Below are positions 37,001 through 45,288 of a stretch of 64,000 bases of DNA, one piece after another. Positions within the stretch are counted from its first letter, which is position 1, and each line of letters begins with the position of its first letter. The stretch is from Rhizobiales bacterium IMCC20636 (GTDB lineage: Bacteria; Pseudomonadota; Alphaproteobacteria; Rhizobiales; GCA-2746425). A program made the position numbers and the translations under genes. The stretch spans positions 4,309,001 through 4,373,000 of the forward strand of contig CP018226.1 of NCBI GenBank assembly GCA_016865015.1, read 5' to 3'. The notes below the pieces were generated by a model, which worked only from the letters and a program-made list of their open reading frames with translations, was not told the DNA's origin and did not search any database.

Positions 37001-39483
37001 CCGGTGGAGCTGACATTCTGTTTGGCGGTGATGATGATGATACGCTGACCGGAGGTGCCGACAATGACAGGCTCGTCGGCGGTGGCGGCACAGATACTGC
37101 CGTCTTCAGCGGCAACAGAGCCGATTATGTCATCAGCTTCGCGAACGGCATCTACACCATCGAAGGTCCCGATGGGCGCGACACACTGGAAGAAATAGAA
37201 AAGCTTGAATTTGACGATGGTGTCATTGACGTGCCGTCCATTGTCAATATTTCCAGCCTGCAATCTTCTGCCGAAGAAGGCGATGCAGGCAGCGTTGAAC
37301 TGACATTTGAAGTAAGCCTTGATAAGGCCGCTTCCAGTGAGCAGTCAGTCAGTTTTGTGGTTACGGGCACTGGCGCGAATGGGGCCGACGCAGCTGACTT
37401 TCTCGCAAACGCCCTGCCAACCGGAACAGTCATTTTTGCAGCTGGCAAGACCATCCAGACCATTACCATAGAAGTTGCAGGTGATCTTGATGAGGAGGTT
37501 GATGAGACCTTTTCAGTGACCATCAGCAACCCGACCGATGCTTTGATTATCGATAGCCAAGCGGCTAGCGGAACCATCATCAGCGACGAAGTGACTATTA
37601 CCCAGACCTATCTCAGCGAAGGTCGTGATCTCTACAATGGCAGCAACGAGGCAGATTGGGTGTTTGGTCTGGGCAACAATGATCGCATTAACGGCAAGAA
37701 CGGCGATGACATTCTGAATGGTGGACAGGGCAATGATCGTCTTGATGGTGGTTCCGGCTCTGATACAGCTTCCTATGCGGGTACGGACGGCAATGTGACT
37801 GTGACCCTTGGAACCACAAGGGCGCAAAACACCGGTTCTGCCGGTCGCGATACACTGCGCAATATTGAGAATCTGACGGGCGGCGATGGTGATGATGCGC
37901 TGACAGGCGACTCCGGAGCCAATATACTCTCAGGCGGTGCAGGCGACGATATGTTGCGCGGTAGTGGTGGTGACGATTTTCTGGATGGTGGTGCCGACAC
38001 GGATACTGCGGTCTATACCACCAAAATCGCAGACTCCGAGATTACGTATGATGGCACAACAGATCGGTTCACCATCTCCGGACCCGACGGCACTGATACT
38101 TTAAGCGGTGTGGAGTTCTTCCAGTTCTCCGATGGAACCCTGAAAGCGGCAGATCTAACCATTGTAGAGCTGAGCAACAGCAATGATGTTCATGCAGGAG
38201 ACGCTACTGACGAACGTATCGACGGCATGGCTGGCGAAGATGACATTGATGGTGCCGGCGGTGCCGATACCCTGTTTGGTGGCGATGATGATGATACGCT
38301 GACCGGAGGCGCCGACAATGACAGGCTCGTCGGTGGCAGCGGCACGGATACTGCCGTGTTCAGCGGCAACAGAGCCGATTATGTCATCAGCTTCGCAAAC
38401 GGTATCTACACCATCGAGGGTCCCGATGGACGCGACACACTGGAAGAAATAGAAAAGCTTGAATTTGACGATGGCGTCATTGCGATGCCGTCAATTGTCA
38501 GCATCGCACAATTGCAGTCTTCAGCGGAGGAAGGTGACTCAGGCAGTGTTGCGCTGACATTTGAAGTGCGCCTTGATAAAGCTGCTTCCAGTGAGCAGTC
38601 AGTCAGTTTCGTGGTTACAGGTACGGGTCCCAATGCAGCCGACGCGGCTGATTTTCTCGCAAATGCATTGCCGACAGGAACCGTTGTGTTTGCAGCTGGC
38701 GAGACCAGCCAGACCATTACGATAGAAGTTGCAGGCGATATTGATGAGGAGGTTGATGAAGCCTTTTCCGTCACGATCAACAACCCAACTGATGCCCTGA
38801 TTATCAATACCGAGGTGGCGACCGGAACCATCATCAGTGACGATGTGGCAGAACCCGTGCCTGTCGCTGTTTCAGAAACGTACCTCAGCGAAGGCCGCGA
38901 TCGCTACAATGGCAGCAACGATGCCGACTGGGTTTTCGGTCTGGACGGCAATGATGTCATTAACGGCAAGAACGGCGATGACATTCTGAATGGTGGACAG
39001 GGCAATGACCGTCTTGATGGCGGCTCCGGCTCTGATACGGTTTCCTATGATGGCGCGAACAGCGGCGTCTCTGTCTCACTTGCTTCGACGCGTTGGCAGC
39101 AAACAGGTGGCGGCGACAGAGACAGGTTGCGCGATATCGAGAATCTGAGCGGCAGCGCGCATGCAGATGAGTTGACGGGAAACAATCAGGCCAATATTCT
39201 GACCGGAGAAGCTGGCGATGACACCCTGTTCGGTGGTCAGAGCGCCGATACCTTCGTCTTCAAAACCGGAGATGGAGACGATACGATTGGGGACTTCACC
39301 GCGACCCAGGGCGATCTGATCGACATTTCTGACTATGGCTTCTCCTCCACAGCGGATTTCAACGATTTCCGTTTCCAAGGCGGCGACACGATTATAGATC
39401 TTGACGCAAATAACAGCATCACCGTCAGCGATGTCAATTTGACCACCGGCATCAATGCGGACGATTCATTCCTGTTTGGATGA
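34066..39483 (+). CDS. Giant secreted subtilisin-like (S8) RTX protease with P-domain and Calx-beta modules
   Basis: The predicted protein has about 1,805 residues. From the N-terminus: an S8 catalytic domain (about 10-345) with the triad Asp53 in GIWDDGVEAD, His91 in SSDGHGTSVAG and Ser263 in GGTSASSPITAG, which is kexin-like; a proprotein-convertase P-domain (about 365-485, ending VKFTGYGS); a serralysin-type C-terminal/RTX segment (about 505-640); a bacterial Ig-like domain (about 645-760); then two copies of a module (RTX nonapeptides plus Calx-beta) and a final RTX block ending in DDSFLFG. There is no signal peptide, as expected for type I secretion. I choose GTG 34066 because translation then begins VTPEYTPNDPLYGNQWHL, the usual N-terminus; TTG 34042 is the alternative. 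Calcium should fold the RTX repeats outside the cell. Confidence 0.9.
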   Translation: MTPEYTPNDPLYGNQWHLALIGRLGFTQGQNFSGLERIWADHTGDGIKVGIWDDGVEADHWDLDGNYDASMQVTINGTLNNGQPLTSSDGHGTSVAGLIAAENNGTGGVGVAFDASVTGIRIFGGADDINSNWSRYLQTLNSLSEFDVTNHSYGGSPDFGNYGDEAKFEAASEDGRGGLGTVNVKSAGNSNIDGNGEGLDASRFTVTVGAVDSGGQVTYYSTYGAHLLVSAPAGSVTTDRLDNGNGYDGLLNGDYTNQFGGTSASSPITAGLVSLILDANPGLGWRDVQNILSYSSVGTGSLYSGSTAYENHSWKWNGGDNWNGGGLHYSEDYGYGMVNAFNAVRMAEVWSAFNPTPGTSSNEQSVSTGTVTANKAIVDLATLSFSFMVNQSVALEHVALTISLTHSYFTDLRMDLTSPDGTQMSFYNGSSGSSSTSDGGFSYTFGLDGYRGESSYGQWTVQIEDAYNSDEGILNSVKFTGYGSSITEDDVYHYTDEVLAAQAAQSGRETLTDSDGGVDWIDASAMYRDLVLNLSESSTSTLAGTAFLTIALGTTIEHAIAGDGNDQITGNAEDNSIYGMRGDDVMDGGDGTDTAVFFGSFDDYTITSDDDAVTVSGAHGTDTLTNFEFLKFDDQTIAAPTPGPDVTAPELISSTPADDAGSVETDSTLVLVFGETVKIGTGFVTIRNADGSVWTTIDVTDSSQISTDGSSLGINPTEDLSFDSFYYVTMDAGAVLDSSDNAFSGISDAEVLNFSTSSQYNIMTGTGGRDRINGTNDDDLILGEGGNDRLNGRNGDDILNGGQGNDLLDGGSGSDTASYAGTNGNVTVTLGSTRAQNTGAAGRDTLRNIENLTGGDGDDALTGDSGANILSGGAGDDMLRGSGGDDFLDGGADTDTAVYDTKMADSEITYDSITGQFTISGPDGTDTLSGVEFFQFSDGTLEAADLTVVALTDNNDVHAGDATDERIDGMAGEDDIDGAGGADILFGGDDDDTLTGGADNDRLVGGGGTDTAVFSGNRADYVISFANGIYTIEGPDGRDTLEEIEKLEFDDGVIDVPSIVNISSLQSSAEEGDAGSVELTFEVSLDKAASSEQSVSFVVTGTGANGADAADFLANALPTGTVIFAAGKTIQTITIEVAGDLDEEVDETFSVTISNPTDALIIDSQAASGTIISDEVTITQTYLSEGRDLYNGSNEADWVFGLGNNDRINGKNGDDILNGGQGNDRLDGGSGSDTASYAGTDGNVTVTLGTTRAQNTGSAGRDTLRNIENLTGGDGDDALTGDSGANILSGGAGDDMLRGSGGDDFLDGGADTDTAVYTTKIADSEITYDGTTDRFTISGPDGTDTLSGVEFFQFSDGTLKAADLTIVELSNSNDVHAGDATDERIDGMAGEDDIDGAGGADTLFGGDDDDTLTGGADNDRLVGGSGTDTAVFSGNRADYVISFANGIYTIEGPDGRDTLEEIEKLEFDDGVIAMPSIVSIAQLQSSAEEGDSGSVALTFEVRLDKAASSEQSVSFVVTGTGPNAADAADFLANALPTGTVVFAAGETSQTITIEVAGDIDEEVDEAFSVTINNPTDALIINTEVATGTIISDDVAEPVPVAVSETYLSEGRDRYNGSNDADWVFGLDGNDVINGKNGDDILNGGQGNDRLDGGSGSDTVSYDGANSGVSVSLASTRWQQTGGGDRDRLRDIENLSGSAHADELTGNNQANILTGEAGDDTLFGGQSADTFVFKTGDGDDTIGDFTATQGDLIDISDYGFSSTADFNDFRFQGGDTIIDLDANNSITVSDVNLTTGINADDSFLFG
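36367..37620 (+). repeat. RTX/Calx-beta module, copy 1 (1,254 bp)
   Basis: This is the first copy of an in-frame tandem duplication inside the protease gene (418 codons). It starts at a GRD triplet before RTX nonapeptides and runs through two beta-rich spacers (each with an FxFxDG-type end) to a Calx-beta domain ending near GTIISDE. The stretch near 36610-36737 is almost identical at DNA level to 37864-37991. Confidence 0.85.
37621..38892 (+). repeat. RTX/Calx-beta module, copy 2 (1,272 bp)
   Basis: This second copy is offset by exactly 1,254 bases from copy 1 and is 424 codons long. The six extra codons lie at the end of the Calx-beta domain (AEPVPVAV). Many synonymous positions are still shared with copy 1. 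Confidence 0.85.
38893..39063 (+). repeat. RTX module, truncated copy 3
   Basis: The opening of the module recurs here, from the GRD triplet through NGKNGDDILNGGQGNDRLDG, offset by 1,272 bases from copy 2. It then diverges into the terminal RTX and secretion-signal region of the protein. Confidence 0.75.
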
Positions 39484-39860
39484 AATGAGCCTTCGCGTCT
39501 TTTGTGGGTCAAGGGATCGCAAATTCCGGTCTGCCGTTTGATCCATTGTCTCTCCCTGCCAACATTGACCTGTTGAGAGTCGGTATCCCTGGATGGAATA
39601 TTTCAAGCCCAGAGCTCACCGTTGTGTGTAAATGAGCGGCTCGCCAGACGTGGCGACCCCTGATCTGTACAGACCTTTTACAGCCGGAATTCAGATCGAA
39701 TAACCAGATTGACCTGTTGTGGAATACGCATCTGTCATGGCGACATGGGTTTCTGCTGTCAACGCCTTGCCAGACAGGATGGCAAGGCGCATGCGCCTTA
39801 CGGAGTTATATTGTCGCGCATTTCAGGCTCATGCCGCTCGACTGCAGATGATCACCCGTA
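39484..39860. other. Intergenic gap between convergent genes, with nested palindromes
   Basis: I see no convincing gene in these 377 bases. The overlapping short open frames have no ribosome site and lie antisense or partial to neighbours. It contains a perfect 10-base stem, CGCCTTGCCA (39763-39772) with TGGCAAGGCG (39780-39789) and a 7-base loop. This overlaps a perfect 16-base palindrome AAGGCGCATGCGCCTT (39785-39800). Neither is followed by a T-run. Confidence 0.6.
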
Positions 39861-42029
39861 TCAAGCGCGCAGCAAGGTGCTTTGTGTTGTCGGATGGTCA
39901 TCCAGATCGGAATTCTTCCATTGCACCAGATCTTCGATAGGCAATGACCGGCTGAAATAATAACCCTGAATTTGATTGCAACCCGCCATGTGAGCCAAAT
40001 TGGCTTGCACAGATGTCTCCACACCTTCAGCAACCACCGTGAGGTCGAGTGCTCGGCCAAGACTGGCAATTGATTTCATCAAATTCTGTGCTTCCACATT
40101 TGATTCAATGCCACGAATAAACGTTCTGTCAATTTTCAGCTTATCAAACGGCAACTGACGCAGATAGCCAATCGAAGAGAAACCGGTGCCAAAATCGTCA
40201 AGAACGATGCTGAAGCCGGCCGTCTTCAAGGCATTCAGTTTTTCTCTGGCAAGGCTTGGATGGCTGACAACAATGCCTTCTGTCAATTCAAGTTCGATAC
40301 GCGCGTTGTCGACACCTGTGCGCTTGGTAATCGACAATAAATTCTCCACCAGTAAGGGATCGAGCAATTGAACGGGCGACAAATTGACACTCACCTTCAG
40401 ATCAGGATGCTTCACCAGATCCTCGCAGACCTTCTGAAAGACATAGATTCCCAATGCCCCTATCAGGCCGGATTCTTCGGCGATGGGTATGAATTCCGCA
40501 GGTGACATCGGGCCGAGATTTCTGGAATCCCAATGAACCAGCGCCTCCGCCACTTCCATTTTACCTGACTGGGCGTTCACGATCGGCTGGTAGTAGACTT
40601 CAACCTCATCTGCATTCAAAGCGGTACGCAGGGCATCATCGACCTGCTTGTTCTTGAACAGGTTTGATTCATACTCTTTATCGTAAGCGATTGACTCACC
40701 CGTTTTTTGAGCCTTGGCCTGATACATGGCCACATCAGCGCGACGGACCACCTCTTCGCAACTGGTCTGACCTGCTTCTGAAACTGCATATCCAACGGAA
40801 ACCGATATGCGAAAAATCCGGCCCTTGACCCGGAAATCCTTCTGAATTTCCTCGATGCAATTCTGCGCTACGGCTCTTACTTCAGAAGCACTATCCCGGC
40901 CATTCAACAGAATATTGAATTCATCTCCACCGACGCGCGCCAAAAACGCCTTGTCGGGCATGATGATTTCGAGACGTTGGGCAACCTGGCAGATGAGATC
41001 ATCGCCACCGGCATGTCCGATCGTGTCATTGACATTCTTGAACCCATCGACATCGAGGAAGATGACCGCCATCTCTCCCTTCTCATTTGCGGTTCGTGCT
41101 GATCGACGTCCCAGTGCTTCAACAAAATGAAAGCGGTTGGGCAGCAAAGTCATGCTGTCGGTCCGGGCATTTTCATAAGATTCTGCTTCCTTGCGGCCCA
41201 GTTCTTCAGCAAATTTATTCGCGCCAAAGGCAATCAGAAACCCAATTCCGGCAAATGAAATCAGCGCGGCAGACAAAGGCAATAATGTCTTGCTCAGCAA
41301 TTCTGCACCCGGTGCGGGTGCTGTCCAGACCAGATATCCCAAGACTTCGTCACCCACCCCGCGCAGCGCAATATGCTGCTTGTCAGGTTCGATGACACTG
41401 GAGAGTTTCAAATCATCGGTGAGAAATGACGCACCAAGTGCGGAAATTCGCTCTTCATCAAAGATAAACCCGAATATATTGGTGGCAAGCGTGTCGAAAT
41501 CCAGGCCCGCCGGGTCGTCTGATGTGATGTGTGCAGCCGCCAGCAATACCAGTTGATCACCAACCATATCGAATTGGGTTCGAGCCACCACTTCATCGCT
41601 CGGCGTATCACGGATCAACTCCTGCATGCGCTGAATCTGTTCCGGAGTCAGCAAGCCGCTCTGTGGTTCATTGGTTTCCTGAGTCTTGAGCCAGCCATAT
41701 TTAGCCGGTCCGGACGGCGGTGCAACAACGGCCAGATCCAGTGCCGAGGAGTCGATGACGCCCGAACCGATGTTCGAAATCATCCACTCAACATTATCTT
41801 CGTTAATGTTGTCATAGGCGTCCTGCCACCAGGAATAATCAACTGTGACCAGTCTGAGGGTGTCGTCAATTGCTTCCAGCCCGCCCTGAATCATGATCCT
41901 GGAATCCTGTTCGGATTTCTGGTTAAACTCACCAGCCATCCAAACAATAACGGCGCTGATGGTCAAGATCGTCGCTATAACCGCTCCAAAGAGAAGTACC
42001 GTGATACGTCTGGTCAGTTTCGAATTCAT
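39861..42029 (-). CDS. CHASE4-GGDEF-EAL cyclic-di-GMP signalling protein
   Basis: This 722-residue membrane protein has an N-terminal helix (about 8-32), a periplasmic CHASE4 sensor (about 40-240; DYSWWQDAYDNI), a second helix (about 252-272), a GGDEF domain (about 285-450) and an EAL domain (about 460-710). The cyclase motif RVGGDEF is intact, but the inhibitory I-site RxxD upstream is replaced by IMPD. The phosphodiesterase side keeps EAL (AEALVHW), ELTEG, LDDFGTGFSS, DKLKIDRTF and VVAEGVET. Both activities are therefore possible. The ligand is unknown. It stands alone between the protease and the catabolic island. Confidence 0.92.
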   Translation of the reverse strand: MNSKLTRRITVLLFGAVIATILTISAVIVWMAGEFNQKSEQDSRIMIQGGLEAIDDTLRLVTVDYSWWQDAYDNINEDNVEWMISNIGSGVIDSSALDLAVVAPPSGPAKYGWLKTQETNEPQSGLLTPEQIQRMQELIRDTPSDEVVARTQFDMVGDQLVLLAAAHITSDDPAGLDFDTLATNIFGFIFDEERISALGASFLTDDLKLSSVIEPDKQHIALRGVGDEVLGYLVWTAPAPGAELLSKTLLPLSAALISFAGIGFLIAFGANKFAEELGRKEAESYENARTDSMTLLPNRFHFVEALGRRSARTANEKGEMAVIFLDVDGFKNVNDTIGHAGGDDLICQVAQRLEIIMPDKAFLARVGGDEFNILLNGRDSASEVRAVAQNCIEEIQKDFRVKGRIFRISVSVGYAVSEAGQTSCEEVVRRADVAMYQAKAQKTGESIAYDKEYESNLFKNKQVDDALRTALNADEVEVYYQPIVNAQSGKMEVAEALVHWDSRNLGPMSPAEFIPIAEESGLIGALGIYVFQKVCEDLVKHPDLKVSVNLSPVQLLDPLLVENLLSITKRTGVDNARIELELTEGIVVSHPSLAREKLNALKTAGFSIVLDDFGTGFSSIGYLRQLPFDKLKIDRTFIRGIESNVEAQNLMKSIASLGRALDLTVVAEGVETSVQANLAHMAGCNQIQGYYFSRSLPIEDLVQWKNSDLDDHPTTQSTLLRA

Positions 42030-42211
42030 CTAGCTACCTGCTTGGTCACCGAGCAAAAGACTTTAGGTCATGTATTAGCAATTAGTCGTAGCTTAGCACC
42101 TGAAGTTACACATTGCGTAAAGGGCAAGCTGAAATGTAAAGTTCCTACATATAGTGTGAAGATTGAGTAAATTAGCATCCGTTTACCGAAATGGCGAGAC
42201 AGGACTGACAT

Positions 42212-42835
42212 TCAGAAATTGGAAATTTCATCTTTGTTCTGTTCGACAATATCTTGTGTCGCAGCATCCAGTCCTTCGACATTTTCAGCGCCGCGCTCCA
42301 TGGCGGCCATGGCAAGATAACCGTATTTCACACGCTCCCTGGCGCGTTTTGCGGCGACTTCCGGAGGCAGTGGTGCAATTCCATGCCCCATCATAAGGCG
42401 GTTCATGAAACTGAATTCGCAACAGACCGCAATTGCATCATGCAAGGCCTGTTCATTCCAACCCGTCGCAAAAACGGCGTCTGCGTCGGCCTGAACCAGC
42501 CGTGTTGGAGTCAATGTTAGTTTCTTGATGAAATGCAAGATAGGCTTGAGCTTATCAGAAACCGGGGAAGTGTCGACATCTTCCACCATGGCCTCAAGCA
42601 TGGCCGGGTCCATTCCGTGTTCCGTGGCAACAGCCTTGTGAGCGCCGAAGCAATAGCCGCAAGCATTCAGGCCAGACACATAGGCGGCAATGGTTTCTCT
42701 TTCAGCAAGTGAGAGCGGCGATTCACCGCGCATGATGCCTTCTGCCAGTTTGGGCCAGTATTTGTAACGTTGCGGGTTGAACCCCCACGCGTGAATATTT
42801 CGGGCGTCATCAGGCATAGACGGGAAAAACGGCAT
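42212..42835 (-). CDS. AhpD/carboxymuconolactone decarboxylase-like (peroxidase-related) protein
   Basis: The 207-residue all-helical protein contains the CMD/AhpD core (about 45-130) with the redox motif CGYCFGAH, whose two cysteines and histidine are those of AhpD-type thiol peroxidases. Members of this group often sit in catabolic or oxidative-stress operons. It is divergent from the RidA gene, with a palindrome (42872-42891) between them that recurs elsewhere in the island. Confidence 0.85.
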   Translation of the reverse strand: MPFFPSMPDDARNIHAWGFNPQRYKYWPKLAEGIMRGESPLSLAERETIAAYVSGLNACGYCFGAHKAVATEHGMDPAMLEAMVEDVDTSPVSDKLKPILHFIKKLTLTPTRLVQADADAVFATGWNEQALHDAIAVCCEFSFMNRLMMGHGIAPLPPEVAAKRARERVKYGYLAMAAMERGAENVEGLDAATQDIVEQNKDEISNF

Positions 42836-42871
42836 GCAGTCCTCGTAAAAAGTGTGTCGCTTGAGCTAATT

Positions 42872-42891
42872 TGTATTATTGTACATACAAT
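42872..42891. promoter_or_regulatory. AT-rich operator-like palindrome, site A
   Basis: TTGTAT-N8-ATACAA, equal to TGTA-N10-TACA, lies in the divergent CMD/RidA intergenic space. The same TGT-N12-ACA spacing occurs at 47762-47779, 52208-52225 and 53000-53017. Confidence 0.55.
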
Positions 42892-42975
42892 AAAATTGTT
42901 AACATCTCAAACCATCCACTTTTGAGCCATTTCGCAGCAGTTTTGATGATGACAGCAACAGATTGGAAATCTTAG

Positions 42976-43359
42976 ATGCCCGACTATTTGGTCCCGGAAA
43001 TGTTTTCTCACTATCGTGATGACTGGCATTTCACTCCGGTGGTGGACACCGGCAGTCTGGTGTTTCTATCGGGTGTCACGGCAGCTCATCCGGGACGGGA
43101 TATTTCCGAAGCCCCCGAAAAACAATTTCATGATGCGTTTGCAAAGTTGAAGATTTATCTGAACGAGGCGAGTTTGGGCTTTGAGAATATTGTCGAGCTG
43201 ACAACCTTCCACGTCGATCTGAAGCGTCATATGGAGACCTTCAGCGCTGTAAAAGATGTGTATATCAAGCCGCCCTTTCCCGCCTGGACGGCGATTGGCG
43301 TGGCAGATTTCATACCCAAGAATGCGCTCGTCGAAATGCGGATCGTTGCTTGCCGCTAG
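42976..43359 (+). CDS. RidA family protein (YjgF/YER057c/UK114)
   Basis: This small trimeric protein of 127 residues shows family segments such as DTGSLVFLSGVTAAHPG, the conserved NIVELTTFHVD and the C-terminal PKNALVEMRIVA with the usual Glu. The expected arginine before the C-terminal Glu segment is not obvious at its normal position, so classical enamine/imine deaminase activity is not assured. RidA proteins in catabolic operons (for example RutC) handle reactive amino-acrylate-type intermediates. It is divergent from the CMD gene. Confidence 0.85.
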   Translation: MPDYLVPEMFSHYRDDWHFTPVVDTGSLVFLSGVTAAHPGRDISEAPEKQFHDAFAKLKIYLNEASLGFENIVELTTFHVDLKRHMETFSAVKDVYIKPPFPAWTAIGVADFIPKNALVEMRIVACR

Positions 43360-43370
43360 AGTTTCAAGCC

Positions 43371-44462
43371 TCAAGGCCTGAAAACAATGGCGGCCCGCGG
43401 GTCCCAGCTTAGCATCACCGTATCGCCTGGTACCCATTGGCCACCCTGGGTTTCATGCGCCACGCGGGTGGTCAATGCGCTCTCAGGGTTTGCGCCGAAG
43501 ACCAGTCGCACATGGTCTCCATAATAGATGGTGTCAGTCACCTTGGCGGGAAAAGCATCGGCGCTGCCTTCTTCGACAAGGCGCACCCGTTCAGGGCGCA
43601 CCATCAGTTTCACCGGATCACCGATGTGCCGCTCTCGTGTAGAGATTGCACACATCTCGACACCAAACTCCGTCAGGTGCACAGACACGAGGCCCTTGTC
43701 TCCCAGCTTTGTAATCTTGCCATCGAGACAGTTGTTTTCTCCCATGAAACTGGCGACGAACTTGTTCTCCGGCGCGCCATACATTTGCGTGGGCGTTCCG
43801 ATCTGTTGAATCTTGCCATCACTGAACACAGCGATGCGATCAGACATGGTCAGGGCTTCGGTTTGGTCATGGGTGACATACAACATCGTGATATCAAGCT
43901 CATGATGCAATCGCTTGATCTCCAGCTGCATCTGCTCGCGCAATTGCTTGTCCAGTGCGCCAAGGGGTTCATCCATCAGCACCATTTTCGGGTCGAATAC
44001 GATTGACCGCGCCAAGGCGACGCGTTGGGCCTGCCCACCGGACAATTGACCGGGTTTACGGTCGGCCAGATGACCAAGCTGCACAATATCGAGCGTTTTC
44101 CTGACTTTGGCGGTTATGTCCGGCTTTGGCACATGTCGCATGCGCAACGGAAATGCCAGATTTTCAGCCACTGTCATGTGTGGAAACAAGGCATAATTCT
44201 GAAACACCATGCCAAAATCACGCTTGTATGTGGGGACGCTGGTAATGGGTTTTCCATCAAATTGAATGGTGCCCGCAGACGGCGCTTCGAAGCCGGCCAG
44301 CATCATGAGAGTTGTTGTCTTGCCGGAACCGGACGGGCCGAGCAGAGTCAAAAACTCGCCCTTTGCAATGTCCAGATCGAGACCATCGACGACATTGGTT
44401 TTTCCATCATAGCTCTTATCCACATTGCGGAACATGACATAAGGCTCAACTGGACTGCTCAT
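43371..44462 (-). CDS. ABC importer ATPase (polyamine-type, PotA-like)
   Basis: This 363-residue ATPase of the spermidine/putrescine importer family has Walker A GPSGSGKTT, signature LSGGQAQRVALARS, Walker B MVLMDEPLGALD and the H-loop YVTHDQTEA. A C-terminal TOBE domain (about 280-355) follows. It is the last gene of a four-gene transporter unit (binding protein, permease, permease, ATPase). Confidence 0.9.
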   Translation of the reverse strand: MSSPVEPYVMFRNVDKSYDGKTNVVDGLDLDIAKGEFLTLLGPSGSGKTTTLMMLAGFEAPSAGTIQFDGKPITSVPTYKRDFGMVFQNYALFPHMTVAENLAFPLRMRHVPKPDITAKVRKTLDIVQLGHLADRKPGQLSGGQAQRVALARSIVFDPKMVLMDEPLGALDKQLREQMQLEIKRLHHELDITMLYVTHDQTEALTMSDRIAVFSDGKIQQIGTPTQMYGAPENKFVASFMGENNCLDGKITKLGDKGLVSVHLTEFGVEMCAISTRERHIGDPVKLMVRPERVRLVEEGSADAFPAKVTDTIYYGDHVRLVFGANPESALTTRVAHETQGGQWVPGDTVMLSWDPRAAIVFRP

Positions 44463-44471
44463 GGGTGTTTC

Positions 44472-45269
44472 CTAGTGGTCGACAGGGCTGGATTTCAAGC
44501 GCTCACCACGGCGGCGTACAGCCTCCGTGATAAACAGGAAAAAGAAGGACAGAATAACCATGATAACCGCGGCAGCACTGATGGTCGGGCTCATGAATTC
44601 CCTGAGCCCGGCGAACATCTGTCGTGGCAGGGTGAACTGACCGGGACCTGTGATGAAAATGGCAATGACAAGCTCATCAAAGGAGGTCGCGAAAGCAAAA
44701 ATGGCCCCGGCAATGACACCGGGCATGATCATCGGCAAGACGACTTCGCGGAAAGCCGTTACAGGCGGCGCGCCAAGCGACAGCGCTGCGCGCAACAAAT
44801 TCATGTCGAAGGTCTGCAAAGACGCCAATACGGTGATCACGACATAGGGTGCGGCGACAATCGTATGGGCGACAATCAACCCCCACAGGGAATTTGCGAT
44901 GCCCACAACCGAAAAGGCAAGGAACATCGATGTGGCGGTCACGATCAATGGCACGACCATCGGCAGGGAGATGGCGCCGAGCACCAGTTTCTTGCCACGA
45001 AACTCCGAAGCATGCAGACCAAAAGCTGCCATCGTGCCCAGAAGTCCGGCAATGAACATGGTGGCAAAGCCAACAACAAAGCTGTTCCGGGTTGCCAGCA
45101 ACCAGCGCTCACTGAAGAAGAAGTCCTCATACCATTGCAGTGAATAGCCGGGCACCGGCAATGTCAGAACAGTGCTGGACGAAAATGACAGGGGGAAGAT
45201 CACAAAAATCGGTGAGACCAGGAAAAACAGCACCAGTGCGGCGAAAATGGGCAATCCAAAACGCATCAT
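44472..45269 (-). CDS. ABC importer permease (PotC-like)
   Basis: The permease has six membrane helices and the EAA-type loop (LRAALSLGAPPVTAFREVVLP) that docks on the ATPase. The start is at the ATG pair 45266-45269, 8 bases after GGGAG; the frame is open upstream but runs into the preceding gene. It lies between the first permease (gap about 20 bases) and the ATPase (9 bases). Confidence 0.88.
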   Translation of the reverse strand: MMRFGLPIFAALVLFFLVSPIFVIFPLSFSSSTVLTLPVPGYSLQWYEDFFFSERWLLATRNSFVVGFATMFIAGLLGTMAAFGLHASEFRGKKLVLGAISLPMVVPLIVTATSMFLAFSVVGIANSLWGLIVAHTIVAAPYVVITVLASLQTFDMNLLRAALSLGAPPVTAFREVVLPMIMPGVIAGAIFAFATSFDELVIAIFITGPGQFTLPRQMFAGLREFMSPTISAAAVIMVILSFFFLFITEAVRRRGERLKSSPVDH

Positions 45270-45288
45270 GTTCGGCTCTCCCTTCCCC

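Noticed and set aside
34885-38834. Several open frames antisense to the giant protease gene (60-140 codons)
   Set aside because: They come from the repetitive Gly/Asp-rich sense codons, have no ribosome sites and repeat with the module.
36367-39063. CRISPR-like or satellite DNA
   Set aside because: The repeats are coding, in frame, over 1.2 kb long and encode RTX and Calx-beta domains.
39709-39960. A small plus-strand gene in the gap after the protease
   Set aside because: No ribosome site, no recognisable protein, and it runs into the end of the GGDEF/EAL gene on the opposite strand.
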